This document shows, in pieces, positions 16,864 through 25,308 of a stretch of 64,000 nt of DNA. The translations under genes were made by a program, and so were the position numbers. Under the pieces are notes generated by a model. The model ran no database searches and had not been told where the DNA came from. It saw nothing but the letters and a program-made list of their open reading frames with translations. The stretch lies in contig CAWBIJ010000003.1 in NCBI GenBank assembly GCA_963788975.1, forward strand, positions 1 through 64,000. The letters are read 5' to 3'. Source of the stretch: VRUE01 sp963788975 (GTDB taxonomy: Bacteria > Actinomycetota > Thermoleophilia > Solirubrobacterales > 70-9). Within the stretch, counting starts at the first letter, position 1. Each line of letters opens with the position of its first letter.

Positions 16864-17815
16864 GCGTCCGCTCCAGCGGTCGGGCGACAGTCGAGCTTGG
16901 CGACTTTCCCGTCATATATCGGGGGTAAGTCGCCAAGCGAGAAGCGAGTGGCGCTAGTCCCGCGAGGAGCACGGCGAAGGCGACGGCGAGAGTCGCCGGG
17001 CCGATGCCGACCTCGATTGCCGGATAGAAGTCGACGGCGTCGGCACCGGCGAGCTTGCCGGCAATGCCGGCGACGAGGACCAGCACCCCGATCGCGTAGA
17101 AGCGGCCGTCGTGGCGCGAACGCGCCCGGGCGCTCGACGTCCTCGCCCTCGACTCCTTCGACGCGTCGAGGGAGTAGCCACGGAGCTCCAGGGTGGCGGC
17201 GACGTCGACTGCCCTGTCCAGCGAACCAGCCAGCAGACGCCGGGCCAGAGGGGCGCGGCCAACCGGGGCCGCGGCGGGGCCACGGAGGCGAGCGGCATCG
17301 CGGAGGCGAGCGCCATCTGCCGCCGCCAGCGGGACGAGGCGGGAGACCAGGGTCGCGGTGAGCGCCGAACGGCCGGCGAGCGGGCGCAGTGAGCGGAGCA
17401 CGCGGTCGGGGTCGACGCAGGCCGAGTAGACGGCGAAGACGACTAGGACCACAGCGGCGCGCAGGCCGAGCACGGCGCCGGCTGCGACCGCCTCGACGGT
17501 GACTACGACCTGGCCGAGCAGCGGCCATTCGCCGAGCCTGGCAAGCACCGTCTCGCCGCGGTCGACGACCAGCGCGTTGACGACAACGATCAAGAGCGCC
17601 AGCGTCAGACCCATCCAGAGCGCCGCCCGCACGGCGCGCCGAGCCCCCGCGAGCAGGCCGGCGAGAATCGCGGCAACGCCGGCCGCGCCGAGCACGAGCG
17701 GGTTGGAGTAGAGAAAGGCGACGACGACCAGCGAGCCGAGGTAGGCGACGGCCGCCCCCGGAGACGCCGCCTGAAGCGGCCCCGGCCGGGACGTGTAGGC
17801 GAACGGCGATCTCAT
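16856..17815 (-). CDS. ecfT: Energy-coupling factor transmembrane protein EcfT
   Basis: 319 aa, starting MRSPFAYTSRPGPLQ at the ATG overlapping the previous stop by four bases. Membrane segments occupy about residues 25-145 and the C-terminal 230-300. Between them are the cytoplasmic coupling helices with the two Ala-Arg-Gly type motifs expected for EcfT (DAARLRG and TLELRGYSLD), which contact the ATPases. It belongs to the CbiQ/EcfT family. The long C-terminal extension with two or three extra membrane helices is common in actinobacterial members. It sits in the cobalamin-riboswitch operon between the DUF4430 lipoprotein and the ATPase gene, which points to corrinoid transport. Confidence 0.9.
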   Translation of the reverse strand: MRSPFAYTSRPGPLQAASPGAAVAYLGSLVVVAFLYSNPLVLGAAGVAAILAGLLAGARRAVRAALWMGLTLALLIVVVNALVVDRGETVLARLGEWPLLGQVVVTVEAVAAGAVLGLRAAVVLVVFAVYSACVDPDRVLRSLRPLAGRSALTATLVSRLVPLAAADGARLRDAARLRGPAAAPVGRAPLARRLLAGSLDRAVDVAATLELRGYSLDASKESRARTSSARARSRHDGRFYAIGVLVLVAGIAGKLAGADAVDFYPAIEVGIGPATLAVAFAVLLAGLAPLASRLATYPRYMTGKSPSSTVARPLERTHA

Positions 17816-18741
17816 CGGAGCGGAAGGGAAATCTTTTCGCCGCCGTCGATGGCGACCGCGTAATGGTCGCGCAGGTCGTTCTCGTTCAGCAACGTCGCTG
17901 CCGCCCGAACGCCGGCCGCGCTGGTCCCGGTCACAACCCACACCGGTGGCGCTTCGTAGTGACGGATGGCTGCGACCAATCCGGCCCCCTGGCCGAAGTC
18001 GCGCGCCGGCGCTCCCTCTTCGTCGAGCCCGCGCAGCTCGAACTCGTCGCCAGCCTGGTCAAACTCTGCGAAGACCCCGCTCGCCTGCAAGCCACCCTCG
18101 ATCTGCGCCGCGGCCGAATCCCGGCGCACCTCCTTCCAGGGGCCGACCAGCACCCGGATCGCGCCCTCGGAGTCGCCGGGGGCCACGGCGACTCCAGCCT
18201 GCTCCAACCGGGTGCGAACCTCGCTGCAGGCGCTCCCACCGGCCAGGCACTCGACCGCAACGGGGCGGCGCCCGCCCTCATAGCCGTCGATGAAGGGATG
18301 GGGCCAGGAGCCGACCACGGCGGGTACCTGCTGCGCCGCAGTCCAGTCGCGGTAGTCCCACCAGATCGCCTCTCCCCCGTCCAACTCGTAGTCGGCGGCG
18401 CCGACACCCGCCTCGACGCCGTTGACGTAGTAGAGCCAGTCCCAGAAGCGGCCATCGTCGCGGGTCGCTTCGAGGCCGTCGATCGACTGCACGAAGCCGC
18501 CGCCGTAGCGGGTTGAGATCTCGGCGCTACGTTCGAGCACCCGCATCACCGTGTCGGATTCGGTGGTGTCGTCGACCCATCGGCTGAAGAGCTGCTCAGC
18601 GCCGTAGTCGCGAGTCACCGTGACCTCAACGCGGTCGAGCTCACTGCCCGATCCGAGGCCGCAACCGGCGGCCGCGAGCGCCAGAGCCAGCGCGATCGCG
18701 ACCGCCGCACAGCGACGTGTGGCCTCTAGTTGCGTGGGCAC
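17812..18741 (-). CDS. DUF4430 (transcobalamin C-terminal-like) lipoprotein
   Basis: 309 aa from GTG 18741, overlapping the previous gene by 16 bases. Signal peptide with lipobox ALAAAGC. Residues about 35-130 carry the DUF4430 hallmark: a DTVMRVLERS helix, FWDWLYYVNGVEAGVGAADY and GGEAIWWDYRDW. This fold is the one found at the C-terminus of animal intrinsic factor/transcobalamin, where it caps the bound cobalamin. A second part of about 160 residues (ACSEVRTRLEQAGVAVAPGD, VWVVTGTSAAGVRAAATLL) is a separate alpha/beta domain I cannot name. It would be anchored on the outer membrane leaflet, near the fused S component encoded downstream, as a corrinoid-capturing subunit. Confidence 0.88.
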   Translation of the reverse strand: MPTQLEATRRCAAVAIALALALAAAGCGLGSGSELDRVEVTVTRDYGAEQLFSRWVDDTTESDTVMRVLERSAEISTRYGGGFVQSIDGLEATRDDGRFWDWLYYVNGVEAGVGAADYELDGGEAIWWDYRDWTAAQQVPAVVGSWPHPFIDGYEGGRRPVAVECLAGGSACSEVRTRLEQAGVAVAPGDSEGAIRVLVGPWKEVRRDSAAAQIEGGLQASGVFAEFDQAGDEFELRGLDEEGAPARDFGQGAGLVAAIRHYEAPPVWVVTGTSAAGVRAAATLLNENDLRDHYAVAIDGGEKISLPLR

Positions 18742-19475
18742 TTACCCCCGACGCAGACCGCCTCGCGGCCCGACGGGATGTCTTTGCCATGAGTGGCACT
18801 CAGGTTGGCTGGCTTGCTCAGAACCACGGTGGTGCGGCCGTCGCCGCCGGTCGGTCCTGTCGCACCAGTCACTTTCGCTCCCGCGACTGGTGACTTCTTG
18901 CCTTTGTCGTCATAGGAGAAGACGCGGACCGTGAAGGGCTCACCGGCCTGCGCCTCGTCCGGCGCGCTCAGCACCAGCTCATCCGGATAGGGGAACGGTG
19001 CCAGGGCCCACAGCACCTCGTCGCCGGCCTTGACTTTCACCATTTCGCCGCCGAGTTCCGGATTCTCGTGATTGACCTTCAGGTACCAAGAGGCTTTCGA
19101 GCTTGAGATGGAACCGCCCACCCCGCAGATGCCAAGCCCGAAGTCGAAGGCATCGGTGATCAGTAGCGGCTTCAGGGCCGCGGTGAACCGGGCCGCAGCG
19201 ATCAGCATGCCCAGCGCGGTCGGCCCTTTGATCGTCACCTCTTTGCCGCTGCCGCCGGTCCCCGGTCCGAAGCAGGTTGCTTTCGGGCTGGTCTTGACTG
19301 TCTGAGTGAAGGCACCGAAAGCGTCTTCGGTGAGCACCTTGCCGCCCTTGCCGACCACGCGCAGCTCGGCGACGGGGCCCTTGGCGACCGCGCCAGTAGC
19401 GAACGCGAACGAGAGGACGAGAACGAGAGCTAGCGCGCACGCGGCGGCCAGCCGGAATGGAACGAGTCTTGGCAT
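18726..19475 (-). CDS. Exported DUF4430-like protein, first gene of the B12 operon
   Basis: 249 aa from ATG 19473-19475, preceded by AAGGGTGG; an ATG at 19503-19505 lies inside the riboswitch and is less likely. A long hydrophobic leader ends near GAVAKG. Residues about 35-165 form a DUF4430/transcobalamin-like domain (ASWYLKVNHENPELGGEMVK, KAGDEVLWALAPFPYPDE) with cysteine pairs (ATCFGPG, GICGVGG). An Ig-like domain follows (AGEPFTVRVFSYDDKGKKSP). The tail has two cysteines (AVCVGGKCPRN). No lipobox, so it may be released or held by its leader. First gene after the cobalamin riboswitch, hence the most directly B12-regulated product. Confidence 0.85.
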   Translation of the reverse strand: MPRLVPFRLAAACALALVLVLSFAFATGAVAKGPVAELRVVGKGGKVLTEDAFGAFTQTVKTSPKATCFGPGTGGSGKEVTIKGPTALGMLIAAARFTAALKPLLITDAFDFGLGICGVGGSISSSKASWYLKVNHENPELGGEMVKVKAGDEVLWALAPFPYPDELVLSAPDEAQAGEPFTVRVFSYDDKGKKSPVAGAKVTGATGPTGGDGRTTVVLSKPANLSATHGKDIPSGREAVCVGGKCPRN

Positions 19476-19511
19476 TAAAGCCACCCTTTCCTCGAGGGTT
19501 GTCATGGCTGG

Positions 19512-19678
19512 CCGGGGAACAGGTCTCCTGGCTTCCGGGATGAGTCTGCTGCGCCTTCCCAGAGAGGCGACGCCTCTCCAGTGGCCGGCGCACGTGGCGC
19601 CCGCAGCTTCCTTCGCCCGGTCACAGTGGCGGGACCGCGCCGGCTTCTCACCGGACTTCCCTTGAACCACCGACCGTA
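19512..19678 (-). ncRNA. Cobalamin riboswitch
   Basis: Minus-strand leader of the B12 uptake operon. All core elements are visible: GGGAAGTCCGGTGAGAAGCC (19645-19664), the B12-box core GGTCCCGCCACTGTGA (19621-19636), a variable stem-loop (GAGAGGCGTCGCCTCTC) and the closing AAGCCAGGAGACCTG (19520-19534). It ends about 30 bases before the ribosome site of the first gene, with no clear terminator, so control is probably at translation initiation. It should repress the operon when adenosylcobalamin is abundant. Confidence 0.93.
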
Positions 19679-19730
19679 TTTACGCGAGCGAGTCTATCCG
19701 TCAGCGCGGCCGTGGGCTCGTTTGGGCTGC

Positions 19731-20420
19731 TCAGGCGACGAGGGGAATAACGCAGCGGAATTTGCGGGTGTCGGTGCTTGGAGCAGAACCGATCACGCCA
19801 GCCGTCGAAATAGTCGCGGCACTGTAAATACCTGGGGCGGTGTAACTCGACATCTCCCCCGTCCACTCATCCCCCGCCGCCAGCGTCACACCAGGCTGCT
19901 GGGAGAAGGCGGCCAGCTGCAGCGCCTCGGGCAGGGTGCCGCCCTGGGCTGCGCAGGAGGCCGCGGCGGCGGGCGCGGTCAGCGCCACGTCGGCGGCCGA
20001 GCTCTGCCAGCAGGCGCCGGCGAAGAGCTGGGTGCCGGGCAGGCAGCCCGCCGAGTGGCCGTTGACGGTGGAGGCGTTGACGGCGTGGATCGCGTTCTGC
20101 GCCGTCTCTGCTTCGACCGCGCTCTGGGCTTTGCCCGCGGTTTCGGCGTGCGCCGCCTCCGGCACCTGGCCAAGGGTGAGCTCGTTGATTTCGGCGCCGG
20201 TGATCTGGGCCGTCGAGCCGGAGAGGGCGGGGAGCGCGCCCGGCTTGAGGCGGTTGGCCGGCACCGAGTGGAGCTTCAGCCGGTTGCCCGGCAGCGACTT
20301 CACCTTGATCGCCTTGCCGCTGATCTTCCCGGCCGCGTACACGGTCCCGCCCAGCGCGACAAACAGCGCAATGGTCGCCAGCACCAGCGCCGGCGAAGGC
20401 CAGCGGATCCCCTGCCTCAT
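19731..20420 (-). CDS. Exported protein with 'SPALVLATIALFVALGGT' leader
   Basis: 229 aa from ATG 20418-20420 with GAGGAGGAA upstream. The leader (PSPALVLATIALFVALGGT) is one I know from many Thermoleophilia exported proteins. A short basic repeat (KISGKAIKVKSLPGNRLKLH) follows. Next comes an alanine-rich helical stretch with period-like AETAGKAQSAVEAETAQNAI, then a C-terminal domain with four cysteines (AGCLPGTQLFAGACWQSS, FRCVIPLVA). No enzymatic motif. It sits between the B12 riboswitch and a divergent secreted protease gene; no functional link is apparent. Probably a cell-surface protein. Confidence 0.82.
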   Translation of the reverse strand: MRQGIRWPSPALVLATIALFVALGGTVYAAGKISGKAIKVKSLPGNRLKLHSVPANRLKPGALPALSGSTAQITGAEINELTLGQVPEAAHAETAGKAQSAVEAETAQNAIHAVNASTVNGHSAGCLPGTQLFAGACWQSSAADVALTAPAAAASCAAQGGTLPEALQLAAFSQQPGVTLAAGDEWTGEMSSYTAPGIYSAATISTAGVIGSAPSTDTRKFRCVIPLVA

Positions 20421-20544
20421 TCGTTTCCTCCTCACCTTTCGACTGCGAGCGGCGGCGAGGGTAAACCGAGGGCGCCGGGCCGACCAAGACCGTTGGACGA
20501 ACATACATACGCCGGTTCACCATTGAGCGCCGCGGTAGCTGGCT

Positions 20545-21504
20545 ATGCTCAACTCGATGCGGCTGTGCTCGCACAGTGCCCGATCGCACCTGGCGAGCTC
20601 ATTCGCGGCGCTCGCCTGCCTCGTCGCGCTCGGAGTCGCCGCTCCCGACGACGCGGGAGCAGCCGCTCGCCTCCATCCCCCCTCGAGCGGGGCCTCGGCG
20701 AGTCAGGTGCAAGCGGAGGCCGCCCGGGTGGCCCGCTACTGGACCCCGGCCCGGATGCGCAGCACCCGGCCCCTCGGCGCCGGCGCCGCGCACGAGGACA
20801 GCGCCAGCGCCAGCTTCGCCACCGTGCTCGACGCGACCCTCCCCCCCTACTCGGTCAACGGCCGCATCTTCCTCCGCCAGGGCAACGCACGCGGCTACTG
20901 CTCGGGGACCGCGATCAACAGCCCCACCCGGCAGCTGGTGCTGACCGCGGCGCACTGCCTCAACTCGGGGCCGCTGGAAAGCTCGCCGCGCACGATCTGG
21001 TCGCGCTTCGTCCAGTTCGTGCCGGCCTACAACAACGGCATCGCCCCCTTCGGCGCCTTCATCGCTTACCGCAGCAAGGTCTTCGCCCCCAAACCCTTCG
21101 TGATGGCGGGCAACCCCGACTACGACGTCGGCGCCTTCCTCACCCTCCCCAACGCCGCCGGGCAGAACGTCGCCGACGCGGTCGGCGGCGGCGTGGCAAT
21201 CGCCCTCGACCGCCCCCGCGGGCAGCAGTTCCAGACCTTCGGCTACCCGGCGACGCAGCGGGCGCTGCAGCAGTGCGACTCCCCCTACGTCGGCGACGAC
21301 GTCCTCACCTACAGGTTCGCCGGGCCGCCGACGATCGCGATCCGGTGTCGCTGGACCCCGGGCGCCAGCGGCGGCGGCTGGCTGGTCGACGGAGGGACGG
21401 CGATCAACGGCGTGACCAGCTACGGGCATCGCGGCGACCGCCGCCACACCTTCAGCCCCTACTTCGGCAGCGGCAACGTCGGCGCCCTCATCGCCGGCCT
21501 CTAG
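20545..21504 (+). CDS. Secreted trypsin/V8-like serine protease
   Basis: 319 aa with a signal peptide (LASSFAALACLVALGVAAPD) and a propeptide-like region of about 70 residues. The chymotrypsin-fold catalytic triad is visible: His in LVLTAAHCLN, Asp in GNPDYDVGAFL and Ser in PGASGGGWLVDGG. GYCSGTAI precedes the histidine as in glutamyl endopeptidase/V8 relatives, and two further cysteines (QQCDSPY, IRCRW) can form a disulfide. It should cleave extracellular proteins. Transcribed alone; a second ATG four codons downstream is an alternative start. No inhibitor or partner gene beside it. Confidence 0.88.
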   Translation: MLNSMRLCSHSARSHLASSFAALACLVALGVAAPDDAGAAARLHPPSSGASASQVQAEAARVARYWTPARMRSTRPLGAGAAHEDSASASFATVLDATLPPYSVNGRIFLRQGNARGYCSGTAINSPTRQLVLTAAHCLNSGPLESSPRTIWSRFVQFVPAYNNGIAPFGAFIAYRSKVFAPKPFVMAGNPDYDVGAFLTLPNAAGQNVADAVGGGVAIALDRPRGQQFQTFGYPATQRALQQCDSPYVGDDVLTYRFAGPPTIAIRCRWTPGASGGGWLVDGGTAINGVTSYGHRGDRRHTFSPYFGSGNVGALIAGL

Positions 21505-21513
21505 GGCCCGGCG

Positions 21514-21885
21514 CTACGCGCTCAGCAGGTCGCGGTAGAAGCGGTAGTCGCTCCGATCCGGGCGCAGGTTTGAGGCGAGCGCCAGGTGGTGGCGCGCCCG
21601 CTCGGTCTGGCCCGTCTTGGCGAGCGCGCGGCCGAGGCAGAAGTGGGCGAAGTCGTTGACCTGGTGCGTCTCGACCACCGCCTTGAACTCCGTCGCCGCG
21701 GCGGCGAAGCGACCGCAGCGGAAGTAGGCCCGGCCCAGCGCCTCGCGCACCGAGGACTGCTCCGGCGCCCGCCGGGCGGCCGCCTCGAGCGGCACCGCCG
21801 CCTGCTCGAAGTCGTCGTCGGCGAGCAGCTCGATTCCACGCCGGTAGAGCGTCAGGGTCGACTCGCGATCATGCTCGGAAGGCAT
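21514..21885 (-). CDS. Small TPR-repeat protein
   Basis: 123 aa, about three tetratricopeptide repeats (ADDDFEQAAVPLEAAARRAP; SVREALGRAYFRCGRFAAAA; FAHFCLGRALAKTGQTERAR) and a short C-terminal helix ending YRFYRDLLSA. Cytoplasmic, no signal peptide. TPR proteins serve as protein-binding scaffolds; the partner is unknown. Convergent with the protease gene, 9 bases apart. Its 5' end faces the 978-residue exported protein gene, whose stop is 77 bases upstream in the same direction, so readthrough is possible. Confidence 0.85.
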   Translation of the reverse strand: MPSEHDRESTLTLYRRGIELLADDDFEQAAVPLEAAARRAPEQSSVREALGRAYFRCGRFAAAATEFKAVVETHQVNDFAHFCLGRALAKTGQTERARHHLALASNLRPDRSDYRFYRDLLSA

Positions 21886-21962
21886 CGCTCAAGTGTAGGC
21901 GGGCGGCACGGCGGACCTGGAGGCCCGCCATGCCGCCCAGCCAAGCTGCTGCCGTTCCGCCT

Positions 21963-24899
21963 CTAGCCCCGCTTGCCGCAGGCACCCACCTTGAGCGGCA
22001 ACGTGCGGTCATTGAGGCGCTTGCCGTTTTGCGCCTTCAACTTCATCACCGAGAACAGCGGACCGGTGCAGAGGTTCGTCGAGTTGATCAGGAGGCCGCG
22101 GTCGCCCCCCTTCATCGTCAGGACGAATCTCTTCACCTGCACGTCGGGCGAGTTGAACACCGTCTTGATCCCGCCCCGCTCGGAGCTGATCACTCCGTAG
22201 AGCTGCACGTTCACCTGGCCGCGCAGGTCGGCGACGAGGTCGGGCAGTTCGTGTTTCGAGGAAACCATGTAGACAGGCCCCTTCAGCGGCTTGTCCAGCA
22301 ATGGCGTCTTTGCCTTGGCGTGACCGTAGATCGCGGCCTTCGGGCATTCCCGCGCCGCCAGCTGCGGTTTCGTGCAGACGGTCCTGATGTGGCCCTGGTC
22401 GAGGAACAGCGCGTGTGGCAGCGCGACGGCGGTGCGCTTGATGTTGGCGTCGCGCCCGCGAGCCTCGAGGACCGCCCTCAGCTTCGGGTGCTTGCCGCGG
22501 GTGGTGACATCCGGCCCACCGAGCAGCCTCGTGGAGAGCCGCGGTTTGAACGGCAGCCGCTTGCAGCCGGTCGCCTGGTAGGGCGCGGTCTGCTGGTTCT
22601 GGCTGAACGTCGCCGGGTTGGTCGGGTCGGCGCCGCCGCCCTTGAACAACGCGACGACCTTCTTTTTCCCGCACCCGGTCGGGTTGCGCATGAACCCTTT
22701 GCGCTCGACGTTGACGTCGATCGAGCGGATGTCGAGCTTGACCCCGCCGTACACGTCTGGGATCACGTCGGATACGGCGCGGACCTGGGCCGACCTGGGC
22801 TTGATGAACAGCGCGACCCGGACGACCACGTTGCCGAGGTCGAACGGACCGGCAACCGCCGGGGTGATTACGACCATCGACACCGGTGCACCCTTGTAGG
22901 GGCCGGCGAGATAGGCGTTACCGGCGATCTGGAGCGGGTTGGATCCCGTGCCGGCCCTGGTGGTGGCCAGGCCCAGCCAACTCTTGTCCGGGCAGCTGAC
23001 GCTGCTGCGCTCTGCTGCGCCGGCCTTGGCAGCCGCCGCATCGATCGCCGCCTCCGGGCAGTACTGGAGGCCCCTGAGCTTGCCGATCAGCCCATTGGGA
23101 AGCGTCACGTTGACGCCCTTCAGCTCCTGCTGGCCGTCGGGCCGGTTGATGTGGACGCGGAAGGGGCTCTTGGCTCCCCCCTTCGTTTTCTGCGATTTGG
23201 CTTTGAAGTTGGGCGCGAACGGCCGCTCCGCCATCGTCGTCGGGCAAGGACCGCCGCCGGGAATGCTCGACAGTGTGAAGCTGCCCGACGGTGTGGCCGC
23301 GGTTCCCGGCCGCGCCCAAGGCTCCAGCGCGGTCGTAGTGGTGTGCGTGCCACAGATCGGAGGACTGGTGAGGACCTGACGCTCGAGCGTCAGGGTCACC
23401 GTCTCGAAGGGCACCTGCGGAGTTTCGAAGAATGCCGCTTTCAAGTTGCCCGTCTGCGGATCGGCGAAGATGTGGCCGACCAGCCGCGCCGTAACTCCCT
23501 CTTGCTTCGATTGGGCCTCGACGAAGACGCGGAACTCCTGGCCGGAAGCCGGGTCGCGGCTCAGCTGCTCGCCGATGTACACGTTGCCTTTCAGCGGTAC
23601 GTGAAGCGGCGGGCTGTCGACTTCGGCGGTGCCGATCTTCGAAGCCGCCGGGCAGCTGTTGTCCTCGACCCGCACGCCCTTGCCGAACTGCGCGTCGGTG
23701 CATGACTGCAGCCCATCGGCAGCCGACGGGTTGAGCCCCATGCCGGGAGGCATCGCGATCTGCGCGTTACGCATGTGCGACTGTTCCCGGCCTTCGGGGT
23801 CGGGTTTGTAAGGCAGGGCGACGACTACTTTCGGCGCGGCTGGAGAGTCGACCGCAGCCGTGCCCGCGTTCACGTCGATGCTCGGTTCGAAGGGAACTTT
23901 GTCGCAGCCTTCCAGCATGACCCCCTCGGGCAGCTTCGAGCCGATTTTGGTCGAGCCGTTGGGGAAGTTCGGGTTGGGTTGGCCCCAGGACTCGGCGCGG
24001 AAGAACGTCGTGTAGGTGTTTTCGTGCTCCGGGGAATCCGGATCGAAGCAGGTGGTCGGGTTGGTGATGTAAGTGCCGTTGCCCGTGCGGCCTTTGCTGA
24101 CCAGACGGCTTTTCAGGGTCGAGAACGGTTTCGAGGGTTTGGGTGTTTTGATCTGGAAGCTCTCGTGATAGTCGCTCTCCCAGGCGACCTCGGTTTCCAG
24201 GAAGACCTTGCGTTTGAAGGCGATGACAAAGCCGATTTTCGCCGGTTCGCCGAATTCCGGCTCGAGGTTGTAGAGCGGCACCCTGGTGCCCTGGGCCTCG
24301 TTGGGCTGGATCACGAAGCCGACGGGCAGGAAGGTTCCCGCCGGGGCAGGCGGCGGTGCGGGCACCGCGTTTTCCGTGTTGACGACGAGAGTCGTTTCGT
24401 TGCGCCCGACGATCGTGCTCGGGTCGCATTTCGGGATGACGAGTTTTTCGAAGACGCCTGGTTTCACTTCGACTTCTTCTTCGTTTTCGAAGTCCGCCAC
24501 CGGGCACCGTCCTCCGGTCGCCTCGGGGTTGACCGTCAGGCCCGCGGGCAGGTCGGTGCGCAGCGTCTTGATCGACCTGTTCTCGATCGGCGGGTCGATC
24601 GGCATCAGCGTCCCGAACGGCGTCGGGCCTATTTCGCTGTGCTGGATGATGTACTGCGTGTAGCCGATCGGCGGGTGGCCCCCGGCGAGTTTGTAGAAGC
24701 GATCAGCCGTTTTCGCCGTACAGAAGATGGCCGGCGGGACGTCTTCTATGCAAGTGCCCGACTGAAAGCCGCTTTTGTCCTCGTTCGGCGGGCCCATCTG
24801 CGGTTCGATGATGTCCTGCGTGTCCGCCAGCGCTACCGGTGCCGCAAGCACGCCGAAGCCCATTGCCACCATCGCTACCAAGACCAAGCGCCTAGCCAT
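21963..24899 (-). CDS. Large exported protein of unknown function, 978 aa
   Basis: ATG with GGAGGAG upstream; signal peptide MARRLVLVAMVAMGFGVLAA with cleavage near PVALADT. The mature part is beta-rich and contains at least three related segments of roughly 250 residues. Each has a 'GLNPSAADGLQSCTDAQFG', 'LTVNPEATGGRCPVADFENE' or 'IGKLRGLQYCPEAAIDAAAA' type block, a conserved P..S.IGT/A.V..PLL..PL.G.VY.. motif and further cysteines. Multi-repeat proteins like this are abundant in Thermoleophilia; I know no function for them. No enzyme motif, no cell-wall sorting signal and no C-terminal membrane anchor, so it is probably secreted or held through its repeats. Confidence 0.85.
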   Translation of the reverse strand: MARRLVLVAMVAMGFGVLAAPVALADTQDIIEPQMGPPNEDKSGFQSGTCIEDVPPAIFCTAKTADRFYKLAGGHPPIGYTQYIIQHSEIGPTPFGTLMPIDPPIENRSIKTLRTDLPAGLTVNPEATGGRCPVADFENEEEVEVKPGVFEKLVIPKCDPSTIVGRNETTLVVNTENAVPAPPPAPAGTFLPVGFVIQPNEAQGTRVPLYNLEPEFGEPAKIGFVIAFKRKVFLETEVAWESDYHESFQIKTPKPSKPFSTLKSRLVSKGRTGNGTYITNPTTCFDPDSPEHENTYTTFFRAESWGQPNPNFPNGSTKIGSKLPEGVMLEGCDKVPFEPSIDVNAGTAAVDSPAAPKVVVALPYKPDPEGREQSHMRNAQIAMPPGMGLNPSAADGLQSCTDAQFGKGVRVEDNSCPAASKIGTAEVDSPPLHVPLKGNVYIGEQLSRDPASGQEFRVFVEAQSKQEGVTARLVGHIFADPQTGNLKAAFFETPQVPFETVTLTLERQVLTSPPICGTHTTTTALEPWARPGTAATPSGSFTLSSIPGGGPCPTTMAERPFAPNFKAKSQKTKGGAKSPFRVHINRPDGQQELKGVNVTLPNGLIGKLRGLQYCPEAAIDAAAAKAGAAERSSVSCPDKSWLGLATTRAGTGSNPLQIAGNAYLAGPYKGAPVSMVVITPAVAGPFDLGNVVVRVALFIKPRSAQVRAVSDVIPDVYGGVKLDIRSIDVNVERKGFMRNPTGCGKKKVVALFKGGGADPTNPATFSQNQQTAPYQATGCKRLPFKPRLSTRLLGGPDVTTRGKHPKLRAVLEARGRDANIKRTAVALPHALFLDQGHIRTVCTKPQLAARECPKAAIYGHAKAKTPLLDKPLKGPVYMVSSKHELPDLVADLRGQVNVQLYGVISSERGGIKTVFNSPDVQVKRFVLTMKGGDRGLLINSTNLCTGPLFSVMKLKAQNGKRLNDRTLPLKVGACGKRG

Positions 24900-25208
24900 C
24901 TACTCCTCCTCGTTCACGCATTGACGTTGCTACGCCGCCCCTGCGTGGCGCTCGACCCTCCCAGGTCGATCAACCGCAACCCGACCAGCAACATCTACCG
25001 ATTGGTCGAGGTCGCCACGCGGCTGGCAGATACCCGCTGCCGCCTTCATAGAAACCCGCTGGACAGGCGTAGGATGCGGTGCGCGCCTGGCAGCGGATGG
25101 ACCGGCGACTGCATTGCGTCGCCGACTGGCCAATGCTAAGGTACCCGAAATTTAATAAGGAAATCTTCTCCTAAAACGGGGGATCTTTCCCCCCAGTGCC
25201 CCCAGCAA
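24900..25208. other. Intergenic between large exported protein and orphan tRNA
   Basis: About 310 bases, no gene. GC falls sharply around 25138-25180 (AAATTTAATAAGGAAATC), which may be promoter sequence for the tRNA and the cluster to its right. A hairpin (GGGGGA/TCCCCC, 25178-25193, loop TCTT) sits 15 bases before the tRNA. Confidence 0.45.
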
Positions 25209-25281
25209 GCACCAGTACCTTAATCGGTTAAAGGGCCGGCCTTAAAAGCCGGAGATCCGGGTTCGAGCCCCGGCTGGTGCA
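25209..25281 (+). tRNA. tRNA with anticodon UAA and short variable arm
   Basis: Complete cloverleaf: acceptor GCACCAG/CTGGTGC (perfect 7 bp), D stem CCTT/AAGG with GG in the loop, anticodon stem CCGGC/GCCGG around loop CTTAAAA (anticodon TAA), variable loop AGAT, T stem CCGGG/CCCGG with TTCGAGC, and discriminator A. The anticodon reads UUA (leucine), but bacterial tRNA-Leu has a long variable arm, as in the normal tRNA-Leu at 45327; here only four bases separate the stems. No encoded CCA. It lies 27 bases ahead of an ArgRS-like gene. The amino acid identity is therefore uncertain. Confidence 0.8.
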
Positions 25282-25308
25282 TCGCCAAAGAAGACGATCG
25301 GCGCAGCT

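Noticed and set aside
19581..21659. 692-codon plus-strand open frame covering the riboswitch and protease
   Set aside because: It crosses the cobalamin riboswitch and reads the protease in a wrong frame.
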